This document shows, one piece after another, positions 6,812 through 13,744 of a DNA stretch of 15,244 bases. The notes under the pieces were generated by a model. The model was not told the DNA's origin and did not search any database. It saw only the letters and a program-made list of their open reading frames with translations. Source of the stretch: CBFGTV01 sp965652145 (GTDB lineage Bacteria > Bacillota > Clostridia > Peptostreptococcales > Natronincolaceae); assembly GCA_965652145.1 (NCBI GenBank), contig CBFGTV010000080.1, forward strand, positions 1 through 15,244, given 5' to 3'. The translations under genes and the position numbers were made by a program. Each line of letters opens with the position of its first letter. The stretch's first letter is position 1.

Positions 6812-6839
6812 ATTTAATGATAATTATAGTATATGTCAA
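6812..6839 (-). promoter_or_regulatory. Probable promoter of the ABC-F leader
   Basis: On the minus strand TTGACA (6839-6834), a perfect -35, is followed after 16 bases by TTAAAT (6817-6812), a 4/6 match to the -10. The start would be near 6805, giving a leader of about 280 bases. A perfect TATAAT at 6828-6823 is too close to this -35 and lacks its own. Confidence 0.4.
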
Positions 6840-6937
6840 AAGTACTTTCTTTACAAGCTTTTTTACTGAATATATGCCTTTAAGCCGGGAACAAAAAGAT
6901 ATTACAATCAGTCTAATAATTAACCTATGGTATTGTT

Positions 6938-6969
6938 GGGAAATTTTGTATATAAATCTGCAATTTCCC
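6938..6969. repeat. Inverted repeat upstream of the PBP promoters
   Basis: GGGAAATT (6938-6945) and AATTTCCC (6962-6969) are a perfect 8-bp inverted repeat with a 16-base AT-rich spacer. No T-run follows and no gene ends here. It lies 35-70 bases before the first -10 element of the PBP gene and might bind a regulator. Apart from this repeat, the ABC-F leader and the promoters, I see nothing in the gap 6525-7131. Confidence 0.35.
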
Positions 6970-7003
6970 CCATACTTAAAATAAAACAGATTATAAATAA
7001 ATG

Positions 7004-7012
7004 TGGTATAAT
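7004..7012 (+). promoter_or_regulatory. Extended -10 promoter, distal, for the PBP gene
   Basis: TGGTATAAT is a perfect extended -10 (TGnTATAAT). There is no good -35 at the usual distance. It would give a leader of about 110 bases. Confidence 0.4.
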
Positions 7013-7041
7013 GTTTAAGGGATCATAGATTATTATTTCGT

Positions 7042-7070
7042 TTAACAAGGTTTCGTAATTGTGTTATAAT
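7042..7070 (+). promoter_or_regulatory. Proximal sigma-A type promoter of the PBP gene
   Basis: TTAACA (7042-7047, 5/6 match) and TATAAT (7065-7070) are separated by 17 bases. Transcription would begin near 7077, about 55 bases before the ATG at 7132. Confidence 0.6.
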
Positions 7071-7131
7071 TATCTTGCCTTTATATGCTGTTGACTTGAG
7101 ACGCTACTCTTATTTAGATGGAGGTAAATTT

Positions 7132-9729
7132 ATGTCAGATAAAAGACCAACAAATGAACAAAGGGTGAAAACCAAAAAATCTAAAAATAAGAAGATAAGT
7201 ATCCTAAGGGTGATATTAGTTTCCATCATCTTTATTGGTATTATCGGTACCGGGGCTGTGATGGGAATTGTGGCGGGAATTATTAAGGATACGCCCCCCA
7301 TTGACCCCTCTAATATCTATGAAAGGCTTGAAGAAAGCTCCTTCATATTGGATGCTAACGGAGAAGTAATTGAAAAGATCCAGAGCGACAATGTAAGAAT
7401 TATTGTGGAATATCAGGATATTCCCAAGCATGTTCGAGATGCCTTTGTGGCCATCGAAGATGAGCGTTTCTGGACCCATAATGGAATTGATCTTAAAGGG
7501 ATTATGCGTGTCATCTGGACCAACCTGACTAGCGGTACAAGGCATGGAGCCAGTACAATTAATCAGCAGCTAGCCATTAACCTGTATCTTTCAAGGAACG
7601 ATAAAAGCTATACCCGTAAAATTAAGGATATGTACTACGGTATTCAACTAGATCGCCAGCTGTCAAAGGAACAGATACTTGAGGCCTATTTGAACACAAT
7701 TAACCTGGGCGGGGTAGCCCATGGGGTACAAGCTGCATCCCTCACCTATTTTTCAAAGGATGTCAGTGAGTTGACCATAGCAGAAGCCGCATTAATTGCA
7801 GGAATTACCCGTTATCCTTCCAGATATTCTCCTATTAAAACCCTTTACAAGGAAGATGTATCTGAGGATGATTATATTTTAGATGATTCCAATTCAATCT
7901 ATACAATTGTTTTTAATGAGCTTTCATTAGATAGGCAAAAAACCGTATTGAATGTAATGAAAAGAGTAGGTTCTATTACAGAAGAAGAATATGAGGAAGC
8001 CTTGGCTGAAGATATAAAGGCAAGTCTTAAACCTAATCGTCTTAACACAGAAGATATTTCCTCTTACTTTGGTGACCTTGTTAAAAAGGATGTAATCAAG
8101 GCCCTTGAGAACATTGGCTATTCCAGGGAAGAGGCTCAAAACATGCTGTATTCCGGCGGATTAAAAATTTACAGTACAATGGATGTAAGGGCTCAGAAAA
8201 TACTGGAAGAGGAATATGAAAATCCTGATAACTTTCCAGGTACTTTGAAGGATTCCGAAGGAAACCTGATTCGTGATGAGGAAGGTAATATTCAGCCTCA
8301 ATCTGCCATGGTCATTTTAGATCCCTATACTGGTGAAATTAAGGCATTAGTTGGTGGTCGAATGACCTCTGGTCAAAAAATACTCAATCGTGCCTTAACA
8401 CCACGTCAGCCCGGTTCATCCATCAAACCCATTGCTGTTTATACAGCGGCTGTTGATCGTGGCATGACAGCAGGTACTGTAATTGATGATATTCCAGTAT
8501 ACTTTAATCGAGCAACCCCCAATACGCCCTGGCCTAACAACTGGTACAGTGCCCGCTATTATGGCCTGATGACCATGAGAGAATCGATCCAGCAATCCAG
8601 TAATACAGGTGCAGTCATTTTTGCCAGTATGCTTGGCCCCAATGATAACACCTCTATTCAAACAATGCTTGAGTATATGAAAAATATGGGGATTTCAACG
8701 GTAGTTACTTCCGATAACCCTGTTACCATTAACGGCAAGCGATATACAGATGAAACCTATTCAACTGCCCTGGGCGGTATGACAAGGGGAGTTACACCTT
8801 TAGACTTAACAACTGCCTATGGTGTTTTAGCCAATGATGGTGTAAAAATCGAGCCAATTACCTTTACAAAAATATATGATCGTAATGGTAAGCTGCTAAT
8901 TGAAAATAAACCAAATACTACCCGGGTTGTAACACCTCAGGTGGCCTATGTTTTAACGGATATGCTCAAGAGTGCCGTAACATCAGGTACTGGTTCGAGG
9001 GCTAAACTAGATAATAGTAATAGCCAGATTCCTGTTGCCGGAAAAACAGGAACGACTTCTGACCGAAAGGATGCCTGGTTTGCAGGCTATACACCCTATT
9101 ATGCCGCCTCTGTTTGGATTGGAAATGATATGCCTAAGCCTTTGGTCGATGGTAGTGCGGTGGCCGCCAGACTGTGGCAGAAGGTTATGGCGAGAATTCA
9201 TGAGGGCTATAGCCCTAAGGGATTTGAAGAGCCTGAAGGAATAGAGCGGGTTGCCATTTGTACAAAGTCTGGTAAGCTGGCAGGAGAATATTGTGCCCTT
9301 GACCCAAGGGGAAGCACCGTAAGAACAGAGATCTTTGTAAAGGGAACAAAACCAACGGAGGTATGTGATGTCCATGTGCTGGCTGAAGTCCACGCCCCCA
9401 CAGGAAAATTGGCAACTGATCTGACTCCCCCCTGGGAAATTGAAACAAAGGTATTTGTTAAACGACCTGTACCCTACTACCCAGAAGCGCACAACGGTAT
9501 AACACCAAGGGATTATATCTATGAGCTGCCAAGAGAATATTATGATCCTTTGGTAGACTATCTGGATGTATCGCCAAATCCTCCAGACTATAATAACGAA
9601 CCAGACAATGGGTCAGAGGATACCGTCGATACAATTATCGATACTGAGCCTAATAATAATGATGAGGGGCCGAATAATTTAAGAAATCGCAGAAACCAAA
9701 ATAACAATAATCAAAATGACGGCAATTAA
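7132..9729 (+). CDS. Class A penicillin-binding protein (PBP1A-type)
   Basis: Bifunctional peptidoglycan synthase of 865 residues that polymerises lipid II and cross-links stem peptides outside the membrane. The start is ATG 7132, with GGAGG 7 bases upstream; in-frame codons further upstream lack such a site. The order is: basic cytoplasmic tail (1-20), membrane anchor (about 21-45), GT51 glycosyltransferase with E109-D-E-R-F and GASTINQQL (139-147), then an acidic insertion near 243-262. The transpeptidase has SxxK at S429-S-I-K432, SxN at S489-S-N491 and KTGT at 638-641. A Cys-containing C-terminal extension (about 705-765) precedes a Pro/Asn/acid-rich low-complexity tail (about 815-865). 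All catalytic residues are present. It is transcribed alone and converges on spoVA at a shared terminator. Whether it serves growth or sporulation cannot be told, although two vegetative-type promoters favour growth. Confidence 0.93.
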   Translation: MSDKRPTNEQRVKTKKSKNKKISILRVILVSIIFIGIIGTGAVMGIVAGIIKDTPPIDPSNIYERLEESSFILDANGEVIEKIQSDNVRIIVEYQDIPKHVRDAFVAIEDERFWTHNGIDLKGIMRVIWTNLTSGTRHGASTINQQLAINLYLSRNDKSYTRKIKDMYYGIQLDRQLSKEQILEAYLNTINLGGVAHGVQAASLTYFSKDVSELTIAEAALIAGITRYPSRYSPIKTLYKEDVSEDDYILDDSNSIYTIVFNELSLDRQKTVLNVMKRVGSITEEEYEEALAEDIKASLKPNRLNTEDISSYFGDLVKKDVIKALENIGYSREEAQNMLYSGGLKIYSTMDVRAQKILEEEYENPDNFPGTLKDSEGNLIRDEEGNIQPQSAMVILDPYTGEIKALVGGRMTSGQKILNRALTPRQPGSSIKPIAVYTAAVDRGMTAGTVIDDIPVYFNRATPNTPWPNNWYSARYYGLMTMRESIQQSSNTGAVIFASMLGPNDNTSIQTMLEYMKNMGISTVVTSDNPVTINGKRYTDETYSTALGGMTRGVTPLDLTTAYGVLANDGVKIEPITFTKIYDRNGKLLIENKPNTTRVVTPQVAYVLTDMLKSAVTSGTGSRAKLDNSNSQIPVAGKTGTTSDRKDAWFAGYTPYYAASVWIGNDMPKPLVDGSAVAARLWQKVMARIHEGYSPKGFEEPEGIERVAICTKSGKLAGEYCALDPRGSTVRTEIFVKGTKPTEVCDVHVLAEVHAPTGKLATDLTPPWEIETKVFVKRPVPYYPEAHNGITPRDYIYELPREYYDPLVDYLDVSPNPPDYNNEPDNGSEDTVDTIIDTEPNNNDEGPNNLRNRRNQNNNNQNDGN

Positions 9730-9734
9730 GTTAA

Positions 9735-9768
9735 AAAAAGCTGCAACCAATGGGTGTTGCAGCTTTTT
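9735..9768. terminator. Bidirectional terminator between the PBP gene and spoVA
   Basis: AAAAAGCTGCAAC (9735-9747) and GTTGCAGCTTTTT (9756-9768) form a perfect 13-bp stem with an 8-base loop. T-runs follow on both strands, so it can end the PBP transcript and the spoVA operon. Confidence 0.92.
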
Positions 9769-9809
9769 CTTTATCATTTTAATTGACATAATATTAATAT
9801 TGTAAACCT

Positions 9810-10391
9810 TTAATTCTTTGTCATCCTCTTATAGCGATTTAAAATTTCTTCAAGGGCCCTGGTTACCACTGGACCGCCCTTCTTGATGTCATCTTTTCCA
9901 TGCATTTTACCAACGTCACCTATTCCAATGACCAGCGGTCTTTTAGGGGATGAATCAATCACATCCACTGTATCTCCATATAACACCCGGTCATAGGTAG
10001 GATTGCCATCCTTGTCAACGGCCTCATCTATTAAATTCCCCATAGCATCAATGGAAAAATCCACTTTAACCCCCTCCACCTCTTTTGTATTGGAGGCCAC
10101 GGCTATAATTCCCATCACTTCCAAATCAGGGTGATTCATCAGTTGCTCTAAGGCCCTTTCTCCAATTCCCCTATTGACGTTTCCTTCATCATCGGTCATC
10201 ACCACCACCGGGTCATAAAGGGCCTCCTTAATTAATTCCACAATTTCTTCTGCTGTTAAAGGGGTTGGGTTTCCGCCAGATTGAGATATACATCGGCCGC
10301 CAATGTTTTTTACAGCCCTCTCAATGGTCTTTTGGGCGCAGGTATCCCCATCAGTAACAATAATTACCTTTCGTTTATTTGTGTTTCCCAT
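9810..10391 (-). CDS. spoVAEA: Stage V sporulation protein AE, soluble form (SpoVAEa)
   Basis: Last gene of the spoVA operon, 193 residues, no membrane segment. It matches B. subtilis SpoVAEa through KVIIVTDGD (8-16), GGRCISQSGGNPT, the central ASNTKEVEGVKVDFSID and the C-terminal IGIGDVGKMHGKDD with KGGPVVTRALEEIL. In B. subtilis SpoVAEa is associated with the spore inner membrane; its exact task in Ca-dipicolinate movement is not settled. The ATG at 10391 follows GAGGGTGA, and 16 bases separate it from the end of spoVAEb. Only the bidirectional terminator follows: there is no spoVAF or lysA here, unlike in B. subtilis. Confidence 0.88.
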   Translation of the reverse strand: MGNTNKRKVIIVTDGDTCAQKTIERAVKNIGGRCISQSGGNPTPLTAEEIVELIKEALYDPVVVMTDDEGNVNRGIGERALEQLMNHPDLEVMGIIAVASNTKEVEGVKVDFSIDAMGNLIDEAVDKDGNPTYDRVLYGDTVDVIDSSPKRPLVIGIGDVGKMHGKDDIKKGGPVVTRALEEILNRYKRMTKN

Positions 10392-10407
10392 AAGTTCACC
10401 CTCAATT

Positions 10408-10764
10408 CTAAGGTTTTGTTTTTGGTGTAAATAAAAGTGCCATTACATAGCCAAATACAACAGCGGCAGAAATTCCTCCCGAGGTAGCCTCTACTCCCCC
10501 TAAAAAGGCTCCTAAAAATCCCCTGGTTTTGACCCCCTTAATGGCTCCCTTCGCCAGAGAATACCCAAAGCCAGGTAAGGGAACCGTGGCTCCTGCTCCG
10601 CCAATTTCTACTAGGGGCTCATATAATCCCAGGGCAGTCAAAATGACCCCTGCCGTTACAAAGATCACCAATACGTGGGATGGAGTCAGCTTTGTGGCGT
10701 CCATCAGTATTTGACCAATTACGCAGATTAACCCGCCAATGATAAAAGCGTATACATAGCTCAT
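10408..10764 (-). CDS. spoVAEB: Stage V sporulation protein AE, membrane form (SpoVAEb)
   Basis: Integral membrane protein of 118 residues, the usual SpoVAEb length. It has hydrophobic segments at about 3-20, 32-50 and 93-113, with the Gly/Pro-rich GAGATVPLPGFG and FLGAFLGGVEATSGG loops that SpoVAEb shares with SpoVAC. These two proteins and SpoVAD are the most conserved SpoVA members, and together they take up and release Ca-dipicolinic acid through the spore inner membrane. It starts 15 bases after spoVAD, with GGGAGA as ribosome binding site. Confidence 0.9.
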   Translation of the reverse strand: MSYVYAFIIGGLICVIGQILMDATKLTPSHVLVIFVTAGVILTALGLYEPLVEIGGAGATVPLPGFGYSLAKGAIKGVKTRGFLGAFLGGVEATSGGISAAVVFGYVMALLFTPKTKP

Positions 10765-10779
10765 TGCTTCTCCCTGCCT

Positions 10780-11802
10780 TTAGTTCATTTTTTTACTGAT
10801 TATACTGACACCATGGGCAATGGAAGGAATTGATTCCCCTTGCTGGGCACTGGTAGGAGAAAACAGGGCTCCTGTTGAAACCAATAAAATACGGTTTAAA
10901 TTCATGAGCTTTAGTTGCTTGAATAAGTAACCGCAAAGGACTACAGCAGAGCATCCGCAGCCACTTCCTCCCCCGTGGGTATCCTGTTTCATACCATCAA
11001 AAATTTTAATGCCGCAATCAGTAAAATTTTTATCTACCTGAAAGCCTTGTTTTTTGATTAAGTCAACGGCTAAATCCCTTCCATACTTGCCTAAATCCCC
11101 TGTAATAATCAAATCGTAATCCTGAGGGCTCAGGCCTGTATCATTAAAATGAGTGACAATGGTATCTGCTGCTGCAGGAGCCATGGCTGCTCCCATGTTA
11201 TTGGCATCAACGATACCGTAATCAATAATTTTCCCTGGGGTAGCATGGGTAATAAAGGGCCCTTCATTGCGGTTACCCAAAAGGGCTGCACCTGCCCCTG
11301 TCACGGTCCATTGAGAGGTTAAGGGCCTTTGATTTCCTAATTCCAATGGAAATCGAAATTGACGCTCTGCCGATGAAAAGTGACTGGATGCAGTGGCAAT
11401 AACATAATCTGAAAAGCCTCCGTCGATGGCCATCGCCGCCAGGCTTAAAGACTCTGCCATGGTGGAACAGGCTCCGTAAAGGCCAAAAAAGGGAATTTTT
11501 AAATCCCTTACAGCGAAGGAGGTAGACATAAGCTGATTTAAAAGGTCTCCCCCAAATAAATAATCGACATCAGCAATATTTATGCCCTCCTTTGAAATTG
11601 CCAATTTAACTGCTTCCTTCATTAATTTACTCTCAGCCATTTCCCAGCTGTCTTCACCGTAAAGATCATCATCAATAATTTGATCAAAATAGTCCCTTAA
11701 CGGTCCCTGTCCCTCTTTTGGACCAACTATCGAAGCAGTTTTAATAATGGCTGGTGGATTTAAAAATTGAATTGACTGACTTCCTATTTTTTTGACCGCC
11801 AT
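10780..11802 (-). CDS. spoVAD: Stage V sporulation protein AD (dipicolinate-binding, thiolase-like)
   Basis: Soluble 340-residue protein of the thiolase/beta-ketoacyl synthase fold. In B. subtilis SpoVAD binds Ca-dipicolinic acid and is needed for its uptake into the forespore. The sequence shows the thiolase-like Cys112 in GLYGACSTMAES, H276 followed by the Gly/Cys-rich stretch GGGSGCGC (277-284), and VSTGALFSPTS near the C-terminus. The length is almost identical to B. subtilis (338). ATG 11802 is preceded by AAGGGGGG, 11 bases after spoVAC. It lies between the two membrane partners SpoVAC and SpoVAEb, as in other spore formers. Confidence 0.95.
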   Translation of the reverse strand: MAVKKIGSQSIQFLNPPAIIKTASIVGPKEGQGPLRDYFDQIIDDDLYGEDSWEMAESKLMKEAVKLAISKEGINIADVDYLFGGDLLNQLMSTSFAVRDLKIPFFGLYGACSTMAESLSLAAMAIDGGFSDYVIATASSHFSSAERQFRFPLELGNQRPLTSQWTVTGAGAALLGNRNEGPFITHATPGKIIDYGIVDANNMGAAMAPAAADTIVTHFNDTGLSPQDYDLIITGDLGKYGRDLAVDLIKKQGFQVDKNFTDCGIKIFDGMKQDTHGGGSGCGCSAVVLCGYLFKQLKLMNLNRILLVSTGALFSPTSAQQGESIPSIAHGVSIISKKMN

Positions 11803-11813
11803 AAGAACCCCCC

Positions 11814-12272
11814 TTACCTATTAAGAAAATAATAGATCATCCCCACAATCACTGAAGAGGTAATGCCGTAGACCAACACTGGCCCCGCTAGAGAGAACAT
11901 TCTGGCCGCTACACCAAAAACAAAGCCTTCACGTTTAAATTCCATGGCAGGGGAAACAATAGAATTGGCGAAGCCTGTAATGGGAACAATTGAGCCTGCA
12001 CCGGCCCGCTTGCCAATTAAGTCATATATGCCGATTCCCGTCAATAGTGCCCCTATAAAGATCATCACCAAGGTTGTAGCGTTGGTGGCCTCTAAATGGG
12101 TTAAGCCTAACCTGGATTCAATTTGATTATGAATAAACTGGCCGACAGTACAAATTATACCGCCGGTTATAAAAGCCCAAAGACAATTTTTTATATAATT
12201 AGGCTTTGGTATGATCTTTTCTACCTGCTCTTGGTATTTCCTTATTTCTGATGTAGGATACTTTTTAGCCAC
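11814..12272 (-). CDS. spoVAC: Stage V sporulation protein AC
   Basis: Membrane protein of 152 residues of the spore inner membrane. In B. subtilis SpoVAC behaves as a mechanosensitive channel component during dipicolinate release. The charged N-terminus ends in PKPNYIKNC, a typical SpoVAC pattern, followed by hydrophobic segments at about 31-48, 65-85 and 125-150, and GAGSIVPITGFANS, the loop shared with SpoVAEb. I prefer GTG 12272 (VAKKYPTSE) over the in-frame GTG at 12281 because GGGGTGA (12284-12278) is 5 bases before the former and overlaps the latter. The gene follows the 50-residue ORF by 14 bases. Confidence 0.9.
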   Translation of the reverse strand: MAKKYPTSEIRKYQEQVEKIIPKPNYIKNCLWAFITGGIICTVGQFIHNQIESRLGLTHLEATNATTLVMIFIGALLTGIGIYDLIGKRAGAGSIVPITGFANSIVSPAMEFKREGFVFGVAARMFSLAGPVLVYGITSSVIVGMIYYFLNR

Positions 12273-12286
12273 GGGCTTCACCCCTA

Positions 12287-12439
12287 TTAACGAATTTCGT
12301 TGACAACCTGATGGAGCTTTAAATCTTCTAAATCAAGCCCCTTACTTTTTCTTATCTTGATTCGAATGATTATATCTTCTCTATTTTTTCCAACTTCCGG
12401 TGAAAATTGTTTTTGGTAATAGCATTGCTTATTGAACAT
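12287..12439 (-). CDS. Small 50-residue ORF between spoVAB and spoVAC
   Basis: Short basic protein that I do not recognise. The case for a real gene is positional: ATG 12439 has a perfect GGAGGG (12450-12445) 5 bases upstream, the spoVAB stop codon overlaps that site, and the TAA at 12287 is 14 bases before the spoVAC start. The sequence begins MFNKQCYYQKQF, has a charged middle with alternating Ile/Arg/Lys (IIIRIKIRKSKG) that could be a beta hairpin, and ends HQVVNEIR. There is no membrane segment or signal peptide and one cysteine (C6). It is not part of the B. subtilis spoVA operon. Co-transcription with spoVA suggests forespore expression; the function is unknown. Confidence 0.65.
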   Translation of the reverse strand: MFNKQCYYQKQFSPEVGKNREDIIIRIKIRKSKGLDLEDLKLHQVVNEIR

Positions 12440-12449
12440 AAAATCCCTC

Positions 12450-12860
12450 CTAAGGAGTTACAAGCCATTGAATAAATGAACCCAATACCTTTCCCAAAAT
12501 GAGGGAATAGAGAATATAAATCACATATCCCTCCAGACGAAAACGCCTTACAACCACTGGAATCACATTCATCACCTCTGCCAGGGCCGAGGCCAGTAGA
12601 CCGACAAAGGTTCCAATAAAAAAGCCGACAATGATTACGGTAATTGCACCGAGTCCTAGAATATGGTCGCTCAAAGACATATAGGCAGCTAAAACAGCAC
12701 CACCTATAATTACATTTTCATATAGGGTAATATATTGATAGGTTTTAGTTAATTGTGCCAACCGGGGAATGATATCCAATAGGGTTAAGAGGGCTACAAT
12801 ACCGCTTCCCACAATAATGCCATTGGAAAAGCCCAGAAAGATGACCAATACCTTACTCAT
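12450..12860 (-). CDS. spoVAB: Stage V sporulation protein AB
   Basis: Integral membrane protein of 136 residues (B. subtilis SpoVAB is about 140) with four to five hydrophobic segments, roughly 3-28, 48-62, 68-95 and 110-133. The N-terminal LGFSNGIIVGSGIVALLTLLDIIPRL is characteristic of the family. It is a spore inner-membrane component of the SpoVA system. The start codon overlaps the spoVAA stop (ATGA), indicating translational coupling. Many clostridia keep only spoVAC, spoVAD and spoVAE, so its presence points to a lineage with the fuller operon. Confidence 0.85.
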   Translation of the reverse strand: MSKVLVIFLGFSNGIIVGSGIVALLTLLDIIPRLAQLTKTYQYITLYENVIIGGAVLAAYMSLSDHILGLGAITVIIVGFFIGTFVGLLASALAEVMNVIPVVVRRFRLEGYVIYILYSLILGKVLGSFIQWLVTP

Positions 12861-13489
12861 TTTGATCCCTTCTTAATTAAATCAAATTTGGCATCATTCC
12901 CCTTTAGATAGGCGTCCATATTTTGCTGATACATATAAATTTCTACCTCCAAAGGACTGGGCTCTTGATTAATTCGTTTCTTAAATACATGATTAAAAAA
13001 AACCGACATGCCGGCACCGATTCCCAAGCTGTAGGGAATCTGCAATAAAAGCGGCGATTCGGTTTCGACACCGGTAACAATTTTATAAATTCCTTTATGG
13101 GCCTGCCTCATGTCAACGTCGGAATGGAAATTAATAATGGCAGTAATTGAACCCATAAATAAAAGAAAGCAAACCAGTGCCAGCCGAATATACAAATATC
13201 TATCGGTTTTTTGATCTCCATCAACAAAATTAACCAGCATCTCTGAAGAACCCAGGGTAAAGATACGATATTGGGGATATTTTGCTTTAATCATTTCAAT
13301 AACACTGAGCATCTGGATTGTAAATCTGGTAGGCCCTTGAGGGCTATTGTCTGTCAGCTTGATTTCTTCTATTAATTTCTTATCCTCAGGGCTTCCGTAA
13401 ATTTCAATTAAATCCTTTAAATATACGCTCTGACCCAATTGAATCCTGGCCTTATCCTTAAATTGAATATAAATTTCTCGTTGTTCCAC
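12857..13489 (-). CDS. spoVAA: Stage V sporulation protein AA
   Basis: SpoVAA, 210 residues, comparable to B. subtilis. An N-terminal soluble domain (EQREIYIQFKDKARI...) is followed by two membrane segments at about 97-117 and 147-166, then a charged C-terminus. I place the start at GTG 13489 because the G7 run (13502-13496) sits 6 bases upstream as ribosome binding site and the following residues align with the start of B. subtilis SpoVAA (MERRIFIRL). An in-frame ATG at 13504 would overlap that G-run. The gene overlaps the preceding small membrane ORF by 32 bases and spoVAB by 4. Confidence 0.8.
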   Translation of the reverse strand: MEQREIYIQFKDKARIQLGQSVYLKDLIEIYGSPEDKKLIEEIKLTDNSPQGPTRFTIQMLSVIEMIKAKYPQYRIFTLGSSEMLVNFVDGDQKTDRYLYIRLALVCFLLFMGSITAIINFHSDVDMRQAHKGIYKIVTGVETESPLLLQIPYSLGIGAGMSVFFNHVFKKRINQEPSPLEVEIYMYQQNMDAYLKGNDAKFDLIKKGSK

Positions 13490-13646
13490 AGCAATCCCCC
13501 CCATAATAAGAAGTATGATAAACCAGGTCTGCCTTTTCAGGCGGTTCTTTGGGGGCCCTGGTATTAAAATAAAACCAGGAGCTCAATATAAGGATCATGG
13601 CAAACAATATAATCTTAAGCTTATGTTGAAGTATTTTTTTAATCAT
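13458..13646 (-). CDS. Small single-span membrane ORF leading the spoVA operon
   Basis: Unrecognised 62-residue protein: basic N-terminus (MIKKILQHKLK), one membrane segment at about 12-28 (ILFAMILILSSWFYF), then a short hydrophilic tail rich in Pro and Glu. The ATG at 13646 has AGGTGA 6-8 bases upstream. It is the first frame after the presumed spoVA promoter and overlaps the spoVAA start by 32 bases in another frame. The last residues (YYGGDCCGTTRNLYSI) are encoded by the spoVAA ribosome binding site and start and are probably unselected. It may be a real membrane peptide, a translational primer for spoVAA, or the N-terminal end of a fused product formed by slippage at G7. Confidence 0.55.
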   Translation of the reverse strand: MIKKILQHKLKIILFAMILILSSWFYFNTRAPKEPPEKADLVYHTSYYGGDCCGTTRNLYSI

Positions 13647-13669
13647 TCTTAATTCACCTGCCTTGATCA

Positions 13670-13698
13670 TATTATTTGCGAAAAATGATATTTAATTC
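13670..13698 (-). promoter_or_regulatory. Possible sigma-G promoter of the spoVA operon
   Basis: On the minus strand GAATT (13698-13694) and AATAATA (13676-13670, 6/7 match to CATNNTA) are 17 bases apart, resembling the forespore sigma-G/sigma-F class. In B. subtilis spoVA is transcribed by sigma-G. The start would be near 13663, just before the first ribosome binding site. Confidence 0.35.
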
Positions 13699-13714
13699 TA
13701 ATATACTTTCGCAA
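13676..13714. repeat. Extended palindrome in the spoVA promoter region
   Basis: On the minus strand TTGCGAAA (13714-13707) and TTTCGCAA (13683-13676) are perfect 8-bp arms. Inside them ATATT (13704-13700) and AATAT (13692-13688) also pair. The centre falls on the putative -35 and the right arm touches the -10, as expected for an operator. Alternatively it is a hairpin in read-through RNA from spoIIA. Confidence 0.55.
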
Positions 13715-13744
13715 CCAAAATAGACCTGTGCAATCTGACAGCAT

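Noticed and set aside
6790..6984. Plus-strand frame of 64 codons between the ABC-F and PBP genes
   Set aside because: No ribosome binding site, composition of random AT-rich DNA, and it lies antisense to the ABC-F leader.
7075..7131. Upstream in-frame start for the PBP gene
   Set aside because: The frame is open, but the strong GGAGG 7 bases before ATG 7132 and the promoter at 7042-7070 place the true start at 7132.
9007..9492. Long minus-strand frames inside the PBP gene
   Set aside because: They are opposite the transpeptidase domain with intact KTGT motif and show no protein-like pattern of their own.
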